Below are positions 45,411-55,200 of a DNA stretch of 64,000 bases, one piece after another. The stretch spans positions 1-64,000 of the forward strand of contig CALIAU010000013.1 in the NCBI GenBank assembly GCA_938045585.1, read 5' to 3'. Positions within the stretch are counted from its first letter, which is position 1; each line of letters opens with the position of its first letter. The position numbers were made by a program, and so were the translations under genes. The notes below the pieces were generated by a model that was given only the letters and a program-made list of their open reading frames with translations, made no database searches and was not told the DNA's origin. This DNA is from an uncultured Saprospiraceae bacterium. Lineage in GTDB: Bacteria > Bacteroidota > Bacteroidia > Chitinophagales > Saprospiraceae.

Positions 45411-45862
45411 TAATCCCAGACATATTTCTCATCGTATGCAATACCATGATCCTCTAATGCATTGATATATTCTTTTTCAAAATTCATCTGCAAATGATGT
45501 TGCTCCTGTTCTTTAATATATTTTTTAAGACTATGCACCTTGCTAGGACTTACTGAAAAAATTGCGTATCCAACTTGCCATCTAAAATTCTGATATTTCT
45601 CTCCCTGTGTTTTGATCCATTTTGAAGAACTTACTTTTATTTCTTTTACTAATCCAGCCTGTGTTATGCTTCTGTTTAGTCTGCAAAATATATGAACATG
45701 GTTCCTATAACCACCAACAATAATTGTGTTGCAACGTAGTGATTTGCACGTACCACCGATATGATTAAATAAGGCTGCTTCAATATTTTTATCTATAAAT
45801 TCTTGTCTGAACTTAGTGCTAAAAACAATATGTACTAAGGTGTTTGCTAAGGACTGTGGCAT
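45410..45862 (-). CDS. REP-associated tyrosine transposase (Y1 HUH, IS200-like)
   Basis: 150 residues. The start MPQSLANTLVHIVFSTK is the usual opening of this family. The HUH metal motif is H55-V-H57 in GYRNHVHIF, and the catalytic tyrosine is Tyr115 in KKYIKEQEQHH with Gln119 nearby. Y1 enzymes cut and join single-stranded DNA at hairpins. The protein appears intact, and its gene is flanked by REP-like palindromes, so it probably mobilises or created them. The stop codon abuts copy A. Confidence 0.9.
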   Translation of the reverse strand: MPQSLANTLVHIVFSTKFRQEFIDKNIEAALFNHIGGTCKSLRCNTIIVGGYRNHVHIFCRLNRSITQAGLVKEIKVSSSKWIKTQGEKYQNFRWQVGYAIFSVSPSKVHSLKKYIKEQEQHHLQMNFEKEYINALEDHGIAYDEKYVWD

Positions 45863-45955
45863 AATAAATACTTTATATACTTATGTAATATTATCCCCTT
45901 AAGTAATCATTTATTAAAATGATTCCGCTCCTTCAGAGCTCTAGTGTGTGTACAT

Positions 45956-46007
45956 CTACAGGCAGGGGTAATACCCCTGCCTGTAGGTGCATGCCCCCTT
46001 GGGGCAT
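45956..46007. repeat. REP-like palindromic repeat B (inverted, diverged)
   Basis: Opposite orientation to copies A and C: a 14-bp stem (45956-45969 with 45973-45986) first, then ATGCCCC-CTT-GGGGCAT (45991-46007). Its stem has different bases from A and C, yet both arms have changed together (CTATAGACAGGG against CTACAGGCAGGG), so structure, not sequence, is kept. Confidence 0.75.
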
Positions 46008-46087
46008 TAGGAGGAAATATTTGTTTTTTATTCTCTTATGCTAATAAAATCATAGTAGCGACGCAAATTCTTCCAATTCCCTCCGCT

Positions 46088-46158
46088 ATTCCACGTAACT
46101 ATGCCCCAAGGGGGCATGTACCTATAGACAGGGATATCATCCCTGTCTATAGGTACAC
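46088..46158. repeat. REP-like palindromic repeat C (at the end of topB)
   Basis: ATGCCCC-AAG-GGGGCAT (46101-46117) and the 17-bp stem 46118-46134 / 46140-46156 with loop TATCA. It ends at the base before the topB stop codon on the reverse strand, so it can serve as terminator for topB. Confidence 0.8.
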
Positions 46159-48528
46159 CTACCCACCAATTATCTTCAATACCAACTCCTTCGTCAATTT
46201 CTTACCACCCGCTTTCTTCTTAATATCCGCAAAAGGGAATGTGAAATCACAAGAGGATTTCCAAAGTGAACAACCATAGGCCGTTTTACCTTTTATCAAA
46301 GTACCTTTCATACACTTAGGACAACTGGGTATATCTGATGCTTGATTGGGTTTTGATTTTTTGGAAGGGCTTGCAGATTCCTTGAAAATGAGTTGCTTGT
46401 TTTTGTCAAAGCTGATTACACCATTTACTTTTCCATCTTGAGTTGTAAAGCCTTTGAGTTTTACTGTGGAGCCTTTTTCAACAAGGCGTTTAATTTGATT
46501 ATCACTTATTTTCTTATCCATAAAGCTAAACGGGATGGCAAAGCGACAGCCAGAATTATAATGCGAACAACCATAGCGGGTTTTTCCTTTTACTACTGTT
46601 CCTTTTTTACAGAGAGGACAGAGCATGGATGGTGTCTTAGGTGATGTCCGCTTAGTAGATTTACTGCTTCGTTTCTTGCTAGTACTCTTAGATGTTTTCC
46701 GTTTAGTTTTTGGGTAGCTTGTATTTTCTGAAGAGGCAAAACGTTTTACATTTTTTTCCATGCGTACCTCGGTGACTAGATCCGCAACCATTTGTTTCAT
46801 GTCTTGAATAAATGCCTTGGGACTTGCATTAGCTCGTTCGATTTCTTTAAGACGTTTTTCCCATTGTCCTGTGAGTTCGGCGGAAATGAGAAGTTGGTTT
46901 TTTATAGTGGCGATTAATTGGATCCCAAGTTCGGTTGCTAGGACCTGCTTTTTCTTTCGATGCGCATACTTTCTGCGAAATAGGGTCTCGATGATATTTG
47001 CACGTGTTGAAGGTCTGCCGATTCCATTCGCCTTCATGAGTTCACGGAGTTCCTCTTGGTCCACCTGCTTACCAGCCGTTTCCATGGCGCGCAGTAAGGA
47101 TGCCTCTGTATAATAGGCAGGCGCCTTGGTCATCTTTTCTAAGAGGGAGGGCGTATGCGGACCCTGTTCTCCTTCCTTAAAAGAGGGGAGTGTTTTCTCC
47201 TCGTCTTCTTTTTTCTCTTCCCTGTTCTCCTCTTCATTTTTATTCTTCTTTGGAAAGAGCTCTCTCCATCCTTCTTCAATAATTTCTTTGCCCTTTGTTA
47301 CAAATTCTACTTCCTCCACTATGGCTTGTACTGTAGTTTTGGCCACCCTACAGTCTGGATAAAATATCGCCAAAAATCTGCGCACAATCATGTCATAGAC
47401 TTGTTGCAATTCCCCGTTCAGTTGTCTTTGTTCACCTGTGGGAATAATAGCATGGTGATCTGTGACTTTCTTATCATTAAATACCTTTTTAGATTTTCGT
47501 ATGGTGCTTTCTAATATCTTGCTGGTATATTGATTGTAGTTCGTCAGTCCTTTTAAGATGCCTGGAACCTTTGGATAGACATCATTGGGCAGATAGGTGG
47601 TATCCACTCTAGGGTAGGAGACGACCTTCATCTCATAGAGCTTCTGTACTAACTTTAAAGTTTTGTCAGCGGTAAAGCCATATTTATTATTGCAATGAAC
47701 TTGGATACTGGTTAGGTCATAGAGTTTGGGAGCGTACTCCTTCCCGTCCTTTTTTTCTACCTTGGTAATGACAAGATCCTTTCCTTCAATTTTTTCGAGC
47801 AGTGCTTTTCCTTCTTCTGCGTTTTCGAATCTTCCTGTTGTGTTTTTAAATGTAACCTTCCGATAGTTTGTGTGTAGTTCCCAATACGCCTTAGGTACAA
47901 AGTTTGCAATTTCGTGATGTCGTTTTACTAGCATGGCAAGGGTAGGTGTCTGTACCCGTCCGATGGAAAGTACTTGCTTATAGCCACCATAACGTAAAGT
48001 GTACAATCGTGTTGCATTCATTCCCAGTAACCAGTCGCCTATTGCACGCGAACTCGCAGCATAGTAGAGGCTGTCAAAGGCACTGGCAGGTTCTAATTTT
48101 TCAAAGCCCTTCCGTATTGCTTCCGAGGTCAGGGAAGAAATCCAAAGCCGTTCGACCTTACCTGTATAGCCAGACTCTTTGATCACCCATCGTTGTATGA
48201 GTTCGCCCTCTGTTCCTGCATCCCCGCAGTTTATAACGACACGTGCTTTTTTAAATAGCCCTTTTATAATCTTGAATTGTTTTTTGACACCCGCATCGTC
48301 CATAAGTTTGGTCTGGAATTGTTCTGGCAGCATAGGAAGGCTGTCTAGATCCCAGCGCTTCCAATGGGGCTTATAGTCCTGCGGTGGAAAGAGTGTACAG
48401 AAATGTCCAAAGGTCCAAGTTACCTGATAACCGTTTCCTTCGAAGTAACCATCCTTGCGGGTTTTGGCACCGATGACAAAAGCAATTTCTTTTGCAACAC
48501 TTGGTTTTTCTGCAATACAAACTTTCAC
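46159..48528 (-). CDS. topB: DNA topoisomerase III
   Basis: 789 residues. The N-terminal Toprim part begins MKVCIAEKPS; the acidic motif reads GDAGTEGEL where many family members have DADREGE. The catalytic tyrosine is Tyr305 in SYPRVDTTYLP. After the topoisomerase core comes a charged stretch (about 405-425) and another rich in S, T and K (about 590-625), then two C-terminal zinc-ribbon-like domains (CPLCKKG...C...C and CPKCMKG...C...C). It relaxes and decatenates DNA through a single-strand break. Its 3' end meets REP-like copy C. Confidence 0.92.
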   Translation of the reverse strand: MKVCIAEKPSVAKEIAFVIGAKTRKDGYFEGNGYQVTWTFGHFCTLFPPQDYKPHWKRWDLDSLPMLPEQFQTKLMDDAGVKKQFKIIKGLFKKARVVINCGDAGTEGELIQRWVIKESGYTGKVERLWISSLTSEAIRKGFEKLEPASAFDSLYYAASSRAIGDWLLGMNATRLYTLRYGGYKQVLSIGRVQTPTLAMLVKRHHEIANFVPKAYWELHTNYRKVTFKNTTGRFENAEEGKALLEKIEGKDLVITKVEKKDGKEYAPKLYDLTSIQVHCNNKYGFTADKTLKLVQKLYEMKVVSYPRVDTTYLPNDVYPKVPGILKGLTNYNQYTSKILESTIRKSKKVFNDKKVTDHHAIIPTGEQRQLNGELQQVYDMIVRRFLAIFYPDCRVAKTTVQAIVEEVEFVTKGKEIIEEGWRELFPKKNKNEEENREEKKEDEEKTLPSFKEGEQGPHTPSLLEKMTKAPAYYTEASLLRAMETAGKQVDQEELRELMKANGIGRPSTRANIIETLFRRKYAHRKKKQVLATELGIQLIATIKNQLLISAELTGQWEKRLKEIERANASPKAFIQDMKQMVADLVTEVRMEKNVKRFASSENTSYPKTKRKTSKSTSKKRSSKSTKRTSPKTPSMLCPLCKKGTVVKGKTRYGCSHYNSGCRFAIPFSFMDKKISDNQIKRLVEKGSTVKLKGFTTQDGKVNGVISFDKNKQLIFKESASPSKKSKPNQASDIPSCPKCMKGTLIKGKTAYGCSLWKSSCDFTFPFADIKKKAGGKKLTKELVLKIIGG

Positions 48529-48600
48529 TATAACTATATGCGAATTATCCCGTGAAAGTAATCAAAGCTAGTTAATCTTTCTTGGAGCTAAAGCACAAAT

Positions 48601-48850
48601 TATATTTCCTAGCATCCTAGTAGAAATAAGACTCTTGCCTGCGAAGCAAACTGCCCGCGTGAGCTTGTCTGCGTGCGTATGCAGGCAAGGCCTGCCTTGC
48701 ATGGAACGCAGGCAGGCTGCCTAGAAGGTGGAAAACTTGTTTTCCAGACTTGCCTGCGTGCTTAGGCAGGCAGGACCCAATGGGTCCGAGCCTGGCAGGG
48801 AGCGACCTTTTTTATGCGATAGCATATAAAAGGGCACGCCCAAATTATAG
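48601..48850. repeat. GC-rich palindrome cluster upstream of pntA
   Basis: The 392-bp gap 48529-48920 holds no gene but a run of palindromes around TGCCTGC and GGCAGGCA. Examples are TGGAAAAC-TT-GTTTTCCA near 48731, TGCCTG...CAGGCA near 48753 and GGACCC-AAT-GGGTCC near 48775. A hairpin TATGC-GATA-GCATA lies near 48816. The cluster is clearly richer in GC than the flanks. It resembles dispersed intergenic repeats; no promoter consensus for pntA is evident. Confidence 0.5.
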
Positions 48851-48920
48851 GAAAGAGAAAGGAGTCATAACATATTGAACATAAATCTTATATTTAGTAA
48901 TCGTACTTAAAGCACGGATT

Positions 48921-50459
48921 ATGATTGTAGGCATACCCACAGAGTTAGCGGAAAACGAAAGCCGCGTAGGTGCCACTCCGAAAACCATCAAAAGACTTAA
49001 AAAACAGGGCTTTGATGTGTTCATCCAAAAAGGAGCTGGCGCAAAAGCAAATTACCAAGACACGGAATACACCGCAGCAGGTGCAGAGATTTTAGACACG
49101 AGTGCAGAGCTGTATGCGCAAGCAGATATTATTCTGAAAGTGCAGGCAGTGACGGAGGCAGAAATAGAAAAGATGCATGCGGACCAACTGGTCTTAAGTT
49201 ATTTACAGCCAGCGCAAAACTTAGACTTACTCCAAAAGCTTGCAGATAAAAAAGTGAATGCGATTGCTATGGATGCTATTCCTAGAATATCGCGAGCACA
49301 GAAAATGGATGTGCTTTCCTCTATGGCAAATATCGCGGGCTATCGCTCTGTGGTAGAAGGTGCAAATCACTTTGGTCGATTTCTCAATGGACAAATTACA
49401 GCGGCGGGAAAAGTGGACCCAGCCAAGGTGCTTGTGATTGGTGCAGGGGTGGCTGGCCTGGCAGCGATAGGAACAGCAAGATCGCTAGGTGCAATTGTAA
49501 GAGCCTTTGATACCAGAAAAGAAGTGGCCGAACAAATAGAAAGTATGGGCGCTAGTTTTCTGACGGTAGAACTGGACGAGGATGGCTCCACAGATTCTGG
49601 CTATAGCAAGGTGATGAGTAAGGAATTTATTGAGGCAGAAATGGCACTCTTTAAGGAACAGGCAAAGGAGGTAGATATAATCATTACGACTGCACAAATT
49701 CCAGGAAGGAAGGCACCCGAACTTATTTTAGATTATCATGTGGCGGCGATGAAACCGGGATCTGTTATCGTAGATCTTGCAGCATCCACAGGAGGAAATT
49801 GCACCCTCACACGCGATGGTGAAATTTATACAACGGAGAATGGTGTTACGATTATAGGAAAGCTGGACCAATTGCCAGCTCAGGCAAGTCAGTTGTATGG
49901 GAATAATCTTTGTCATCTTTTGGATGATATGGGCAAGGCCGAAAATTTTAAAATAGATATGGAGGACGCGGTGGTTTCTAGAGCCATGGTGACACATAAT
50001 GGTAGGGTGAATTGGCCACCAGAACCGCTGCCAGTTAGTCCGCAAAAACCAAAACAAATTGTCGAAGAAAAAGCGGCGCCCGTGCAAATTTCCGAAGAGG
50101 AAAAAGCGCGCAAAGAAACCACACGCATGTGGATAGTTTTGGCAGCCATTGGTGCAATGCTGTATTTATTGGGTAGGGTAGCACCCCCTGAATTCATGCA
50201 ACATTTTACAGTCTTTGTTCTTGCTGTATTTGTAGGATGGCAGGTGATCTGGAATGTTTCCCATTCTTTGCACACACCCCTGATGGCAGTGACGAATGCT
50301 ATCAGTGGCATTATAATAATTGGTGGTTTATTACAAACAACAAACGATCTTTCTAACCCTATGACCATACTTGCATTTATAGCAATTCTTGTTGCGAGCA
50401 TAAATATTGTCGGAGGCTTTTTTGTGACGCACCGTATGTTGAAAATGTTTAGAAAGTAA
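48921..50459 (+). CDS. pntA: NAD(P) transhydrogenase subunit alpha
   Basis: 512 residues. The NAD(H)-binding domain I starts [20 protein letters not shown] and holds the dinucleotide motif [20 protein letters not shown] with AFDTRKE (NAD-type acidic residue). Four C-terminal membrane spans (about 393-508) follow a linker rich in E, K and A. The length matches the undivided E. coli-type alpha subunit. With PntB it couples hydride transfer from NADH to NADP+ to proton inflow. pntB starts 3 bp after the stop. Confidence 0.95.
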   Translation: MIVGIPTELAENESRVGATPKTIKRLKKQGFDVFIQKGAGAKANYQDTEYTAAGAEILDTSAELYAQADIILKVQAVTEAEIEKMHADQLVLSYLQPAQNLDLLQKLADKKVNAIAMDAIPRISRAQKMDVLSSMANIAGYRSVVEGANHFGRFLNGQITAAGKVDPAKVLVIGAGVAGLAAIGTARSLGAIVRAFDTRKEVAEQIESMGASFLTVELDEDGSTDSGYSKVMSKEFIEAEMALFKEQAKEVDIIITTAQIPGRKAPELILDYHVAAMKPGSVIVDLAASTGGNCTLTRDGEIYTTENGVTIIGKLDQLPAQASQLYGNNLCHLLDDMGKAENFKIDMEDAVVSRAMVTHNGRVNWPPEPLPVSPQKPKQIVEEKAAPVQISEEEKARKETTRMWIVLAAIGAMLYLLGRVAPPEFMQHFTVFVLAVFVGWQVIWNVSHSLHTPLMAVTNAISGIIIIGGLLQTTNDLSNPMTILAFIAILVASINIVGGFFVTHRMLKMFRK

Positions 50460-50462
50460 ATT

Positions 50463-51857
50463 ATGATATCAGGACAAGTACAACTCGCATCCTATCTTTT
50501 TGCCAGCATACTATTCATACTGAGTCTGGGAGGACTCTCTTCACAGGCATCTGCAAAACGCGGAGTGATGTATGGTATCGTAGGGATGATCATCGCTATT
50601 GTTTCGACAGTTTTAGGTGAAGGTGTCCAAGGACAAACATATATTCTCATTGCTATTGCCATCGCTTCTGTGATAGGAATTTTCTTAGCACGCAAGGTCG
50701 AGATGACATCCATGCCACAACTGGTGGCTATCCTCCATAGTTTTGTTGGACTAGCCGCAGTGCTTGTAGGATTTGGTTCCTACATAGATCCCAAGACAGC
50801 GCAGCTGACAGGTGTAGAGCATAATATCCATCTGGTAGAAATATTTATCGGTGTCTTTATTGGTGCCATCACCTTTACAGGATCAGTAGTCGCCTGGGGA
50901 AAACTGGATGGTAAGATCAGAAGTAAGCCCTTGATTTATCCAGGTCGTCACCTTGTAAACATTTTGCTGGTGATAGGCTGTGTGGTCCTAGGATATATTT
51001 TCACCAAGGCACCCGGTGTCTCAGGACTTCCGCCCTTATATATTATGACTGCCATTGCCTGCTTCATCGGTGTGATGATGGTCATGGCGATAGGGGGAGC
51101 AGATATGCCGGTCGTAGTTTCTATGTTGAATTCTTATTCGGGATGGGCAGCCGCGGCGGCAGGATTTATGTTGGGTAACGATCTACTTATTGTAACAGGC
51201 GCACTCGTAGGTTCGTCCGGAGCCATCCTGTCCATCATCATGTGTAAGGCGATGAACCGTTCTTTTCTTTCTGTAATTTTTGGAGGCTTTGGAGCAGCAC
51301 CTACCGGACCTGCAAAAGAAGTGGAAGGCGAAGTGACTGCTATGAATCATGAAGAGGTTGCAGAACTATTAAAGGCAGCAAAATCTGTTGTCATTGTTCC
51401 TGGCTATGGTATGGCAGTTGCCAAGGCGCAGTTCCCTGTCTATGCGATGGTGGAACATCTTAAGAAAGAAGGAAAGGAGGTACGCTTTGGTATTCACCCT
51501 GTTGCGGGAAGATTACCGGGTCACATGAATGTCTTACTGGCGGAGGCGAATGTTCCCTATGACATTGTCATGGAAATGGATGAGATAAATGATGATCTAG
51601 CGGAGACTGATCTTGTCCTTGTCATTGGTGCAAATGATATCGTAAACCCAGGTGCCTTGGACGATGAAAATAGTCCTATCTACGGTATGCCTGTCCTAGA
51701 AGTTTGGAATGCGAAAGATGTGATCGTGATGAAACGTTCTATGGCGACAGGATATGCAGGCGTGCAGAATCCACTCTTCTTTAAGGAAAATACAAACATG
51801 TTGTATGGGGATGCTAAGGATAGTGTGACTAAGATTAATGGGTTTTTGGTGGCTTAG
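50463..51857 (+). CDS. pntB: NAD(P) transhydrogenase subunit beta
   Basis: 464 residues. Eight to nine membrane spans fill the first 270 residues, then the NADP(H)-binding domain III with [36 protein letters not shown] and [12 protein letters not shown]. Together with PntA it forms the proton-translocating transhydrogenase that supplies NADPH. Confidence 0.95.
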   Translation: MISGQVQLASYLFASILFILSLGGLSSQASAKRGVMYGIVGMIIAIVSTVLGEGVQGQTYILIAIAIASVIGIFLARKVEMTSMPQLVAILHSFVGLAAVLVGFGSYIDPKTAQLTGVEHNIHLVEIFIGVFIGAITFTGSVVAWGKLDGKIRSKPLIYPGRHLVNILLVIGCVVLGYIFTKAPGVSGLPPLYIMTAIACFIGVMMVMAIGGADMPVVVSMLNSYSGWAAAAAGFMLGNDLLIVTGALVGSSGAILSIIMCKAMNRSFLSVIFGGFGAAPTGPAKEVEGEVTAMNHEEVAELLKAAKSVVIVPGYGMAVAKAQFPVYAMVEHLKKEGKEVRFGIHPVAGRLPGHMNVLLAEANVPYDIVMEMDEINDDLAETDLVLVIGANDIVNPGALDDENSPIYGMPVLEVWNAKDVIVMKRSMATGYAGVQNPLFFKENTNMLYGDAKDSVTKINGFLVA

Positions 51858-52018
51858 ATTTACTTGACCTTGTTCAGCATATAAAATAATATTACCGCTT
51901 GTGGAGTTTTGTGTAGCGCATAAAAACTGAGCTTGATTTATTCTACAAAAACTTTTAAATTAATGTCTCCGATTGTATGAAAACTGGACTCAAGTTCAGA
52001 AATAGCTATTCCTAGTAT

Positions 52019-52207
52019 TTATTTATTCCTGTATTCTTTGTAAAGTTTGGTAGAAAGAAAAAATCTCCTCATTAGTGGAAGAAAATATAGCATTGGGGTA
52101 ACAGATTCTTCATATGCTTGATACAAGATTGATAATACATCTAAATTTTTCTCAGTACAAGATGTAAGAATCAGGATAGGAACGGATAGCCAACTTTTGT
52201 AGTACAA
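52019..52207 (-). CDS. Possible small lipoprotein
   Basis: A 62-residue frame in the gap before the Tc genes. It begins MYYKSWLSVPILILTSC, which could be a short lipoprotein signal with lipobox LTSC at Cys17. The rest is helical and unrecognised. It is divergent from the TcB/C gene. The rest of the gap 51858-52221 shows nothing I can name. A chance frame is as likely as a gene. Confidence 0.25.
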   Translation of the reverse strand: MYYKSWLSVPILILTSCTEKNLDVLSILYQAYEESVTPMLYFLPLMRRFFLSTKLYKEYRNK

Positions 52208-52221
52208 TAAGTTCTATTATT

Positions 52222-55200
52222 ATGGAAAACAACTCCACAAGTCTACAAGACTTACAATTACCCTATTCTCTTGATGTAGATTCTGCAACAGGAAGAGCAA
52301 TTGGGCAGGTAGAAATTCCTGTATCAGAATCCAGATCAGGTTTTCAGCCAAAACTTAGTTTGTCATATAATTCAGGCGGTAAGGAATCTATATTTGGAAA
52401 GGGCTGGGCCTTAGGAGGAATTAGTTTTATATCCGTAAATATCTCAAATGGCCTACCCAAATATGATGGCAATGAGGACTTTGCTTTCAATGGTTCCATG
52501 AACCTAGTAAGATATCTTATAAAACAAGGGAACGATTGGAAACACAGAATTGATGAAAATTCAGAATTCTTTATATACTACTACAGAGCTCAAAACGAAT
52601 CAAATTTTGCAAGGTTTGAAAAATGGATCAAGAAATCCGATAATGCAGTCCATTGGAGGATACGATCCAAAGACAATAACGTGTCTATTTATGGCAGAAA
52701 GACGGATGATTCAACTAAAATCCTTGATCCCAAAAATAAGAATAAAGTTTTTAAATGGCTTCTAGAGTCTCAGTATGATGCATTAGGAAATGCAATTTTC
52801 TATAATTACAAATCTGAAGATAGTCTTGGACTTGACGATACTCTGGCTTATGAAAAACGAAGAATTGCTAAGTTTCGTCAAGAAGGATTTTCAAACAAAT
52901 ACGTAGAACGTATTCAATACGGAAATACAAAGTTTCTATCTGTAGATGCAGCAGTGCCAAACTCAAACAAGTGGTGTTTTGAATTGGTTTTTGATTATGG
53001 CGAATATGATCCTGTTGTGTTCGATAGCAATCAATCTCCAGTGGGAAGAGAGTGGAGTGTAAGACTGAACCCCTATTCTAATTATAGTGCAGGATTTGAA
53101 ATTCGTACCTACAGGTTATGTCAACGTATTTTACAGTTTCATAACTTTTCAGAATTGAGTAGTAGCCCTTCTGTTACTGGCATCTTTAATTGTAGCTATG
53201 AAGAGGGGTCAATAAGTACAGGATTACGATCTGTGCATTATGTGGGGGTGCGAAAGGATCTGGTTACAGGAAATTATTCTACAAAGGAACTACCTCCACT
53301 TGAATTTGATTATACGCAGGGACAGCTAGCAGATTCTTTTGCAGCGACCATCATAGATACGAATGAAAATGTACCTGCCGGATTTAATGATATAGGAACA
53401 CGTATAGTAGATCTTCTTGGTGATGGTCTTCCGGGAATATTAAAGGAAACCCCTAATGCATGGTATTATAAAAGGAATATGGGTGGAGGTGCCTTTGCTC
53501 AGCAAGAAGTCGTAATAAATAAGCCAGCTGCCAACTTGCGAAACTTTGCACTGGGTGATTTTAATAGGGATGGTAACATAAACCTGTACACGTTTCAGGG
53601 CAGAACAGCAGGGCACTACGACTATGACAAAGAAACACACCAATGGAGTGGATTTACTCCTTTTAAAAGTATCCCACAGGTAGCGAATTCTCAATTTATA
53701 GACCTAAATGCAGATGGACATCCAGATTTGGTAGTAGATAGAGAGGACAGAATTATATTTTATCAATTTAACGGGCAAGATGGATTTGATGATCCTGTAG
53801 AAATCTATAAATCGCCATCTGATACACTATCACATAGCCCTATTGTTGGGACTAATCTAAATCTGGACTATTTTCTTGCTGATATGACAGGGGATGGTTT
53901 GCCTGATCAGGTTAGAGTCTTGAATGGGAGGGTGGAATACTTTCCAAATTTGGGGAATGGGAAATTTGGTGAATTGGTATTGATGGCCAATGCTCCTACT
54001 ATTGCATTTGATCGTCACTTTGACGCAAGTAAGATTCGTCTTTTTGATCTAAATGGTACTGGAACATCTGATCTGCTCTATCTAGGGAACGGTGAGATAC
54101 GATATTGGTACAATGCTTCTGGAAATAGCTTTGTCGAAGGGAATACAATTACAAATTTACCGTATATCGACAATTTTAGTTCGGCACAGATATTCGATTT
54201 TCTAGGAAATGGAACACCCTGTTTGGTTTGGTCGAGTGCGTTGGGTTACAATAGTAACCATGCAATCCAATTTTTGGAATTGACTTCTGGTATTAAGCCA
54301 GGACTCATGACAAGGGTATCAAACTCTTTGGGTAATGTACATGAATTGGAATATGGATATTCAGCGGAACATTTTTTAGAGTCGGAAAGAACGCATAGGC
54401 AATGGGTAAGTAAGGCACCCATGCATTACACAGTTGTAAATAAAAAAATAATAAGAGACGAAATTACATCTTCTGTACTTGCATCTGAATACAAATACAG
54501 AGATGCAAATTATGATCCTTTTGGGATGCGTTTTGTCTGTTTTGGTTTGGTGGAACAATATGATTCTGAACGTATTGATGATCCAACAATACTTGATCAT
54601 AGTGAGTTTGTGCAAGCTTCTTGTTTAAAAACTTGGCATCATAGTGGATTGTTTGGTTGGGATAAAAAGCGTAGAGCACAATTTTATTCTGGAGACCCTA
54701 AGCATCAGGTACTAAGTGCACAGAATTTTGAACAATCAGATGCATTAGAAATTGATGATTTCGAATTAGCCTTTAGAAGTTTAGCAGCTAGAATTGTAAG
54801 AAAGGAAGTCTACGCTTTGGATGAAAATGGTCTACAAAATGAACATCCGCTACAAATAAGTCAGTACTCCTATATCATGCGAAAACTACAGACTGGTATA
54901 AAGGAGGATGAAACTGCCTATTTCAGTTTTGTAGGCGAAAGTGTTTCTAGTGAATATGAACAAAATCCTGAAGACCCAAGAACACAGCACCATATCACAA
55001 TCGAATTAAATAACTTTGGTGAAATTACGAAAGACCTCAGTATCGCTTATGCCAGGCGAGATGTTATTGGAAGAGAAGAGGCACAAGCAAAAGATTATAT
55101 TACAGCAGCAACGCACAAGTATTTCAGTAGAGAAACTATTGATGAATTCTACACTACAATATTGTTTGAAGGACAAGATTTTGAGATAAATACGTTGGAC

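Larger units (their letters stand above)
45340..46158 (-). mobile_element. REP-associated transposase locus with three flanking palindromes
   Basis: The tyrosine transposase gene lies between REP-like copy A on its 3' side and copies B and C on its 5' side. Copies A and C share one orientation and B is inverted. No target-site duplication or other IS ends are evident. This is the usual arrangement of REP-associated tyrosine transposase (RAYT) loci. Confidence 0.7.

Noticed and set aside
45340-46158. CRISPR array
   Set aside because: Only three palindromic units, irregular spacing, mixed orientation and a transposase between them; not a repeat-spacer array.
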